Assembly (NCBI GenBank): GCA_026874595.1
Contig: CM049316.1
Span: 56,553,676 to 56,617,675 of the forward strand
DNA: 64,000 bases
Origin: Sipunculus nudus
Taxonomy: Eukaryota; Annelida; Sipuncula; Golfingiida; Sipunculidae
Reading direction: 5' to 3'
Position numbers and translations under genes: made by a program. Below are positions 56,762-64,000 of this stretch, one piece after another. Below the pieces are notes generated by a model. That model made no database searches. It was given only the letters and a program-made list of their open reading frames with translations, and was not told the DNA's origin. Each line of letters opens with the position of its first letter. The first letter of the stretch is position 1.

Positions 56762-57681
56762 CATATCACCTCTGCCCCGACCAATCCAGTACCAGCTGCT
56801 GCGTCAAGAATCCGAAGTTCCTTCCTGTCCCCAAGCGTTTTTGCAAGATGAAGTGCCGCAAGAGAATGAGAATTATAATCCACCTTTTCCAAATCCTGAG
56901 ATAAGAAGTAGAATATATAGTTAGAAATTCCATTAGGCAGCGCAAATATGTTTATGCGATTAAAACCTCGGTTTTTCAAATATCTGTGCGAGTGCCTTGC
57001 GCTGGGGTGTGTTCAATATTATATCTCCGTCATATGGCTAGGTATTTTGTTTCTCCCTTGCTTGGTAACTTGGTTAGTTTATACTCAATGAAACTCGTAG
57101 AGTTTTGGACAGAATTTATAAACAAAGTTTTTTTTCAGAGGTATGTAATATGATTCCCCATAATATATTTTTAATTAAAGAACTCATTTCAATCATGATA
57201 GGGCAATTCTTTATCCCGTCCGAGGGTGAGGTGTGGATGCCATGGTGTGATCCCTAAAAAAAGCTTGATATGCAACTGCAACTGGATTCAACAAATATAT
57301 TGATATAACCTAGTATCGAATGTTCTCAATATTTTGGTAAACGGTGTTTTCTAAAAAATCTAAGTATATTGCAGAATTAACGTCTGTTGAAAATGATTTT
57401 ATGGTGTTCGGGCGCGGCGTGGATTACGGTAATAAATTTTCGGAAGCCCCCCCCCCCCCTCCCCCCCCACACACACACGCACACACTTGGTTCCGCTACC
57501 GCGCCAATTCAGTAATGCAAATGCACCTTACCTTTTCGTAATGTTCGGCCCATACATCATACACTGAGGCCACCTGATCGTTGGTGAGTCCGGGATCCGT
57601 GATTTCCTTCAGAAGACGTTGAGCCTCGTTCTCGCTCAACGCTTCTTTTTTGAAGTGCTCACTCAGGATTTCGTCCGACAT
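52476..57681 (-). CDS. METTL27: METTL27-like SAM-dependent methyltransferase, five exons
   Basis: Exons on the - strand: 57681-57532, 56895-56770, 56056-55921, 53716-53624 and 52702-52476. They give 243 residues, the length of METTL27 (WBSCR27). The protein starts MSDEILSEHF, has a helical lead-in with VYDVWAEHYEK, then SAM-binding motif I in ILDAAAGTGLVGAE (residues about 78-91), LDALDASQAML as the second strand with its acidic SAM contact, YDAVVTAGSF as motif IV, and ELIRITKPGGYFV as the strand before the C-terminal helices. The substrate is unknown for the family. All junctions are in phase. Three introns are GT-AG; intron 3 (55920-53717) has GC at its donor (GATGATG|GCAAGT) and no GT alternative that I found keeps the frame. 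The ATG follows ACAG directly, so a 5' UTR intron may end there. Confidence 0.88.
53811..55092 (+). mobile_element. Modular non-coding repeat in METTL27 intron 3
   Basis: It begins 'caagtggcccatgg' and ends '...atagctcagataacttacagctgagcta', like the copy within the retrotransposon gag. Internal modules contain 'ggtggcgcca', 'gatttgtgccctatt' and 'ggtttccaa'. It lies opposite in orientation to the host gene and fills much of the 2.2 kb intron. Confidence 0.7.
55920..55921 (-). other. GC donor site of METTL27 intron 3
   Basis: Exon 3 ends GATGATG and the intron begins GCAAGT, the usual sequence around GC donors. Joined to the acceptor TTTTTCAG (53717), the split codon gives Asp and the frame continues into TYDAVVTAG. 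Confidence 0.75.
56252..56756. repeat. Three (TA)n microsatellites in METTL27 intron 2
   Basis: TA tracts at about 56252-56312, 56452-56495 and 56689-56756. The last ends about 14 bp from the donor of exon 2. Confidence 0.95.
57440..57485. repeat. Poly-C and CA tract in METTL27 intron 1
   Basis: 'agccccccccccctccccccccc' type sequence followed by a short (CA)n, about 50 bp inside intron 1 from the exon 1 donor. As G-runs on the sense strand, it could fold. Confidence 0.9.
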
Positions 57682-59550
57682 CTGTAAATTATGTATATAG
57701 CAGAGATCGTTAGACAGATATAAATAAGTGATCGTGTGCTTTTCGCTACCCACACAGACATGTAATCAAAGCATGACAAATTATATACGGCTGCAGCTGT
57801 GATAAGGCATTTATATGGCTGCTGTTGAAGAACTGCTGGTATAAACATTATAGTGTATAACTCTCCTTAGACATCAACATAAAACAGACAGAGCCCAGCG
57901 GGGTCTTAGTCACCTTGGTTACCATGACAATACTTGTCAGTAACCGTACAGGACTATTCCTGCATAAATGATATTTTGACGACACGCCGCTTGTAAGATC
58001 TGGAACAATCGATATTGCACTGTACCACTGTACTGTAGGCACAGACGAACTGTTTTCCTGACAAAAATATGTTTAACATTCACATTTTCCTGTATCCTCC
58101 ATCAAACTTGCATCTGAATTATATTTGGTGACATCACACACTAAATACCGATAATGATTTGAATACCGGCCCTATAACATATACAGCTGCATAAGTTTTT
58201 TTAAACCGATGTATTTAAATTTTATTTATGTTTACACCATACACGCCTGGCCCTCTGCGAAAGGTCAGGTTTTAGATTATTTCCTTTTACTCTGACTAGA
58301 TACCCCCCCCCCCCCCATAGACCATAAGTGTCTCATCCAATAATGCACGGATGATAACTCACAGCAAGTTGGTCAGAGAAGGGATATGATTACTTACAAG
58401 CTAGCGGGCCTTGGGTGCAGATCTCATCGTATGGCTCGCGGTAAGTCACTTAGGGCATAGCTAGGGTCTCCGCGTATAAGGAGATGGAAATGGTTAAGAA
58501 TCGGCTAAGTTGAGTAGCCCGCAACCCTCTATATCATTAGTAAAACATAAATTCCATGCACTGACTAGTGAGTACACCTACATCTTTAGTAAAGCGTACA
58601 CCCAAAGCATTGACCCCGCAACCCTCCATATCTTTAGTAAAACGTACAACCCATGCAGTTACTGACAGTAAACTGTTTGGCATATAATTAATAATCTATC
58701 TGTATTCGGACAGACCTTTCGGCCATTTTGTGATGTTAAACGTAAATTCCCGTGTTGTTCAATATTATCTGTGGAAAAATTCTGCAAGGTGTCTGAAAAA
58801 AATGACGGTATCTCATGTAATATCTCCGATACAAGTTAATGGTAGATACAATGTATACATATTTTCGGCACTGGTAAACTATCTATTCAGAGATTGATCG
58901 CGGTACCTCTATGAAATAAAAATTACCATGTTGTTTCTTTCATTATTTAACTTGGGGACGAATCTATATGCGGTCAAATTATCACCAAGTCAATAATAGT
59001 GGAAAAACATAATCTGAATCACTTTTGGCTGATCCTAGCCTGGTGCGACATTTATCGGCATCAGAATATATAAACTGGAACATTGCGTTGGACCGTAGAC
59101 AGCAATATCCTAATTTCTTGGTTTCCCCCGCAACTACTAAGCTCCGTGTCCGCATTTCCCCCGGGATCTGGGTTCAAAAATGCGACTGCAAGACGATCGA
59201 TATATCCAACAAATGTTGTCCCCGTTATCACACGAAGTCGACGTTGGTTTTGGTGTACGATTTTATTGAAATTCTATGAAAAGTCAAAATTGTGTTGAAA
59301 TTATTTCATAACTAGATGTGGCGGACAATGATTCTCAGAGGGCCCCGCGTTTCAGCAAGTGCTAGACTAGTTTACATATGGTTGAAAAATTAAGTTAAAT
59401 TTGTAAAATATGACAAACAGAAACAGGTTTTTATCCATATGCATGAGGGAAAAAAATCTCCTGGATCAAATGATATTAAAGAAGATAAGTCTGAAATAAT
59501 GTGTGCAATAGAAAGTCACCGAATGTTATCTGTTAGCCATATTTGATTTT
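57682..59550. other. Upstream of METTL27; no gene recognised
   Basis: It should contain the METTL27 promoter and any 5' UTR exon. A poly-C run lies at 58303-58317. Words 'tttagtaaa.cgtac' with 'aaccct' recur near 58530-58640 as a short imperfect repeat. The stretch at 58700-58760 ('cggacagacctttcggccattttgtgat') matches 140-200 at the left end of the window, so a dispersed repeat is present. No coding signal. Confidence 0.5.
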
Positions 59551-59551
59551 G

Positions 59552-60250
59552 AGCAAGTCTGTAACTCAATAGGTCTGGAGCCCTCATAGGCACCAATGAT
59601 CCCTGTGAAATTGGGTAAGCTGCAGTAGGTTGTTGTTAGGTTATTGTGTTCGAAAGAAAATCAGCGATAGGACTGTGGCGGCCATATTGGAATTCCGACA
59701 AGTCTGTAATTCGATAGTTCTGAAGCCCTCATAGGTACCAATCAACCCTGTGAATTTGGGGACCTGCAGTATGTTGTTTAGTTATTACGCGTGAAAGAAA
59801 ATCAGCAATAGGGCTGTGGCGGCCATATTGGAATTCTGACAAGTCTGTAATTCGATAGGTCTGTAGCCCTCATAGGTACCAATCAACCCTGTGAATTTGG
59901 GAAAGCTGCAGTATGTTGTTGTTGAGTTATCGCGCACGAAAAAAATCAGCGATTGGGCTGTGGCGGCCATATTGGAATTCCGACAAGTCTGTTATTCGAT
60001 AGGTCTGGAGCCCTCATAAGTACCAATCAACCCTGTTAATTTGGGAAAGCTGCAGTATATTGTTGTTGAGTTATCGCGCGCGAAAGAAAATTAGCAATTG
60101 GGCTGTGGCGGCCATATTGGAATTCCGACAAGTCTGTAATTCGATAGGTCTGGAGCCCTCATAGGTACCAATCAACCCCTGTTAATTTGGGAAAGTTGCA
60201 GTATGTTGTTGTTGAGTTATCGCGTGCGAAAGAAAGTGTCACTGACGGAA
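59552..60250 (+). repeat. Five-unit tandem repeat of about 144 bp
   Basis: 'gtctgtaattcgatagg' starts at about 59561, 59706, 59847, 59991 and 60136 (spacing 145, 141, 144, 145). Each unit has 'gccctcataggtaccaat', 'ctgcagtatgttgtt', 'gaaagaaaatcagc' and 'tgtggcggccatattgg'. The array ends in 'ggacggatggacggaagg' and a GC-rich 'gcttgtcaagc' hairpin near 60300. Confidence 0.9.
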
Positions 60251-60617
60251 GGACGGATGGACGGAAGGACGGACTGACACGGTATCACTATAGGGCACCG
60301 CTTGTCAAGCGGGGCCCTAATAACCATACAAAATCCTCCATTTTTTGGGTACGTCAAAATCATGTCGAAATTATATCGAAATTTTGTTTGAAACTATAAT
60401 ATAGAATACTAAAGGAAATTTTATTCTTACATCAGGAAATAAGCTCAGTTCATACAGAATCTATATTATCTATTATTTTCCTCAACATGCATCATATGCG
60501 TGTTGGAGTCTGTTTGTTTGACCCCGGTGGCATTATAAACTTATTAAGAGATGGTTAGTTTCTTACAGGTGGGCCTGGGAATACCCAATAAGAATATGGT
60601 TTTAGAAAAAAAGACTA

Positions 60618-61510
60618 GATGTGTCGGAACAACACGAATGCCCCAGCCTGGAGCAGATCACAAATATTTGTTAAAGTGGCTGGGTATAAATGAAAGGAAT
60701 ACTGAAGGATCAAGAATTGTATCATTGTCTCTTAATGATATAAGTATGTACAGTTAATGAAGACCAATGGTGATGATAAGAAAATCCATGAAATATTCAG
60801 GAGCCGTCATACCATCATAAGTAGGTCAACCGGGACGAAACACAAACTTGATCTGCAACTGGTCATTATCTACCCACACAGCAAAAATCAGGTGAATATC
60901 TGCCTGCACAGCAAAAATCTGTACATGTGCATTTATCATGAAATTTTCTATGTTCAGGAGTCGTCATACATTCAAAAGAGGTAAACCGGGATGAAACGCG
61001 AACTCGATCTGTAACTGGCCATGATCCGGCCAAACAAAAAAATCAGGCAAATATCTGGAAGCATTGCGAAAAAGTCTGTACATGTTCATTCATCATGAAA
61101 ATTTCTATTTTTCATAATATTTTCTTTGTGCAGGAGTCATCATACAGTCAAAATAAGTAAACCGGAACGAAACGCGAACTCGATCTGTAAGTAGTCATTA
61201 TGCACCAACACACCAAAAATTAGGACAATATCTGCAAGCATTGCGAAAAAAAGTCCGTACATATGCATTTATCATTAATATGTCTTTTTTTCATGAAATT
61301 TTCTATGTTCAGGAGCCGTATTTTCTATGTTCAGGAGCCGTCATACCATCAAAAGTAGGTCAACCGGGACGAAACGCAAACTCGATCTGTAAGTAGTCAT
61401 TATGCACCCACACACACAAAAATCAGGCTAATATCTGCAAGCATTGCGAAAAATAAGTCAGTACATGTGCATTTATCATGAAAATTTCTATTTTTCATGA
61501 AATTTTCTAT
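60618..61510 (+). repeat. Dispersed repeat: head word and four-unit array
   Basis: The head 'agatgtgtcggaac' (60618) is followed from about 60795 by four units of 150-190 bp with 'caggag(c/t)cgtcatac', 'aaccggga(c/t)gaaacgc', 'aactcgatctgtaa', 'aaaaatcagg' and 'catttatcatgaaa'. The same head and unit flank the retrotransposon at 4131 and 13918-14140. Confidence 0.8.
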
Positions 61511-62590
61511 GGTCAGGAGCTGTTTCCGACTGAAAATAATATATGTTATCGCTGTGTGGCTTCATATCCCGAATGTTTGTGACCTCTTTCTACAGCTTTA
61601 CCGGATAAGATCTATGATCTCAATCATCATGAATTTAGCCGTGACAACCCGACTCAGTAGGCAATCGGATAAGCCTACTCGAGTCGTGATACAAGTTATA
61701 TCTAGGAATGTATCGCAGTGGTCTTGCATCAGGTTGCATTCATATCGTGGTAAACGGCCCATAATCTCAATATTATGCAAAAATAATGAATTTACACAAT
61801 AGTATACATGTGAGCTCACAACCCAAACTGAAACACCGTCTCCATGGACACGGGTCATTCTTGTATCGCCTGCAAGCTGCCTGCGTCATGTAACCCGTGC
61901 GAGCCATGCTTGTGTTCATGCGGTCATAAATTCAACAAACACGCCAAAGGGTTTACCAATGTGCTGGGTCAAAACGGAAATTTTCTCGCTCATGTTTGGT
62001 ATTATTAGAAAGAAAACACAAAACAAATGCTGACGATTGGTCTGGTTTATGTTGATTGACAGTTTACCTGTAGGCCATGAAGCATTGTCAGAAATGACGA
62101 AAATATTAGCATTTTCATTAATGTGTTCCTCAGACAAAGATGTAATGACACTCTGGCGCTAGTAATCTGGTCGTAATGCCAGAGGGTCGATATGACGCTA
62201 TCGTGAGGTCAGCTTTGTCCCTATTTATCCACCATGTGGCCTTTGAACTCAGCTCAATCAATGGGCGGCCCCTGAACCAATACACCCACCCACGAAGCGG
62301 ATACACTGCAGTCGTTCCAGATCTCCTTCGTTTTAACCGCTGCTTATAAGCAAGTTTTTTTTCGGGGTCTCAACACCAGGGTTGGAACAGGGATAAGAAT
62401 CAGACCAACGAGAGCGATGTGTCGTGAGCTGGATGCACAATGCGATACTACGCTCTCATTGGTCTGATTATAATGCTCTTTGCCCCGAGTTGTGGCCTCA
62501 AAACCCAACCGGGCCCTTGTTGTGCCTCAGAACCCTACCTGACCCATACTATGCCACAGAACCTGACTTAACCCTTGTTTGTTCTGTCCT
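61511..62590. other. No gene recognised
   Basis: It includes a fragment at about 62310-62350 shared with 20405-20450, and a short run of related phrases from about 62475 ('gtgcctcagaaccctacctgacc', 'tgccacagaacctgacttaaccc') forming a small degenerate tandem repeat of about 30-40 bp. Confidence 0.5.
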
Positions 62591-62599
62591 CGGAACCTT

Positions 62600-64000
62600 A
62601 ATATATATATATATCTTTATTCGTACCACAACAGAGTACATTGATTGTATACAATGAAAAAGAAACAAACAACGAAAATGCAAATCAAAATACAGATATA
62701 GGACCATTCAGTCCAGAGACATCACCTCAACAGTAGACAACACATTAATCAGCACGTTCACTTCCTCAGTTGTTAAGTGTGACGTACTTAATCCGTCTTT
62801 ACAATCAGTTAATTCCGATATTAATTCTATGTTAACAGACATTGGTATCTTTTGATAGTGAATCTTTAGGGTATTAAGATTACCGGTGTCACCCCACATT
62901 CCATATTTATCCATATCACTTTCAAGATATCGTAGATTGTTTCCAAGTACACCGACAGATGTATACTTAGCTCTTTTAGCTAAGATCCGTACAATATTAT
63001 TTTCAACAGTATACATAATGCATAAAAATGTGATAAAGCGTGCAATCAATATATTTATCAGGGAAGGAGACCCTGCAAGACCATGAACAATACTCCTGTG
63101 TGAGTTATATGGCAAATGCTAAATATGACGCAAAGCCTTGTTATAAGATGTACATAATTTTTCTATTGATTTATGCTTTAATATCCAGGACTGACAGCCA
63201 TAGAATGAACAACAAAAGGAATGAAATAACTTATTTACAACCCTCGTCGACAGACATCCAAAGTTAGACATTAGAACATTAAAGCTTGAGATAAATTTAT
63301 TTATTATATCATGATGATCTGATAAGTCTGAGCTTACCATATTTCCTAGGTACTGCACAGATTCCTCCCATTCTATAGGAACACCATTTAAGCTTGCGTT
63401 TTCTGGCTTAACTGCTGAACCCTTTTTGAACAAAACACATTTTGTTTTCTTTGGATTGAAAACCATATCGAATTCTATTGCAAAACGTTCACATTCTTTC
63501 AACATTTCCTAACGGCCTGACCTACTGGGGCTTAACAATGTGAGATCATCAGCATAGCCTAATGCTCCTACATAATGGCTACCAACATAACATTCAATAT
63601 CTTTATTTCTAAGCCGATTCAGTAATTCATCCATATATATAGTAAACAGAATAGGAGACAAGACTCCTCCTTGCCGCACACCATTACTGGCTCCAAACTC
63701 TTTGGATTCAACTCCACCCCATTTAGTTTTGATCACAGGAGTCTTGTACATATCAATTAGGACCCGAATGATAGCAGGCTGAATATTTCGTTCCAATAAC
63801 ATTCCGAACAACTTAGGAATATTAACTTTATCAAATGCACGAGATGCATCAACAAAACAAGAATACACTGGTGAACCATTCCATATGTAATGTCCAACTG
63901 TTTCCTTTAGGACTACTGTGCGCATGTTAGTTGAGTGGCCCTTTTTAAATGCAAACTGTAATGAGGAGGTGCTGAGTTTATTTCCAGTCCTATTGATGAT
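62600..64000 (-). mobile_element. Decayed non-LTR retrotransposon (CR1/RTE-like), runs off the window
   Basis: On the - strand the RT palm is seen: FVDASRAFDKVN (about 63860), SNGVRQGGVLSPILF (about 63680) and ALGYADDLTLLSPS (about 63560), giving motif A, the GxxxGxxxSP region and the YADD box. Downstream lies a C-terminal region to 62708 (MLSD-type end at VEVMSLD). Two in-frame TAG stops interrupt one otherwise continuous frame, at about 63510 and 63120. The 3' end shows GAATAAAG and then an (AT)n tail at about 62600-62620. The 5' part lies beyond 64000. The exact clade is not resolved. Confidence 0.85.

Noticed and set aside
59552-60250. CRISPR array
   Set aside because: Units of 144 bp repeat over their whole length without unique spacers, in eukaryotic DNA.
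61916-62137. 73-codon - frame as a small gene or exon
   Set aside because: No domain, no convincing splice sites and no neighbouring exon that would extend it.

Overview
The window is animal DNA that looks like a marine bivalve or close mollusc: AT-rich, intron-bearing genes, dense in degenerate transposons, tandem repeats, SINEs, (TA)n microsatellites and poly-C/poly-G runs. The assignment to molluscs is my inference from the repeat style and gene types; it was not searched.

Four gene-level units stand out. (1) A CARD-NACHT-LRR (NLR-type) innate sensor on the + strand, which I reassemble as four exons (2612-2773, 14940-15084, 15715-15926, 16471-19101; about 1049 residues). The two halves of its CARD are separated by a 12.2 kb first intron. 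(2) An intronless NXPE-like membrane protein with a PC-esterase fold (29568-31199, +). (3) A five-exon METTL27-like SAM methyltransferase on the - strand (52476-57681, 243 residues), one of whose introns appears to be GC-AG. (4) A second, broken NLR copy (CARD exon remnant at 37776-37914, NACHT and LRR remnant at about 45230-47290), with a decayed - strand gene of an uncharacterised Cys-rich family (38621-42252) lying inside it.

Intron 1 of the intact NLR is the most layered part. It contains an LTR retrotransposon (4204-13575) with gag, protease remnant, integrase, reverse transcriptase and RNase H in that order. Integrase lies before RT, the Gmr1-type order, not the usual Ty3/gypsy order. 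The element is dead (many stops and frameshifts) and carries two later insertions: a modular non-coding repeat inside gag (about 5433-7139) and an 893 bp hAT-like non-autonomous element inside the integrase zinc finger (9272-10164) with a perfect 8 bp target duplication. The retrotransposon itself seems to have landed in an older repeat, whose head lies to its left and whose tail lies to its right.

The rest is mostly repeats. They include a modular repeat family also present at 14.1, 23.4, 35.3-37.0 and 53.8 kb; a MITE-like element with long terminal inverted repeats (33321-34187) followed by a 231 bp tandem duplication; a TTAA-flanked MITE (27401-27915); tRNA-derived SINEs at 22.7, 31.2 and 50.4 kb; an array of nuclear-receptor-like half sites (42.3-43.0 kb); two repeat groups rich in a YY1-like GGCGGCCAT word (44.1-44.7 and 59.5-60.25 kb); and an L1/Tx1-like LINE 3' part (47730-48998). 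A decayed CR1/RTE-like LINE on the - strand runs off the right end (62600-64000). No rRNA, functional tRNA gene, CRISPR array or bacterial feature was seen.
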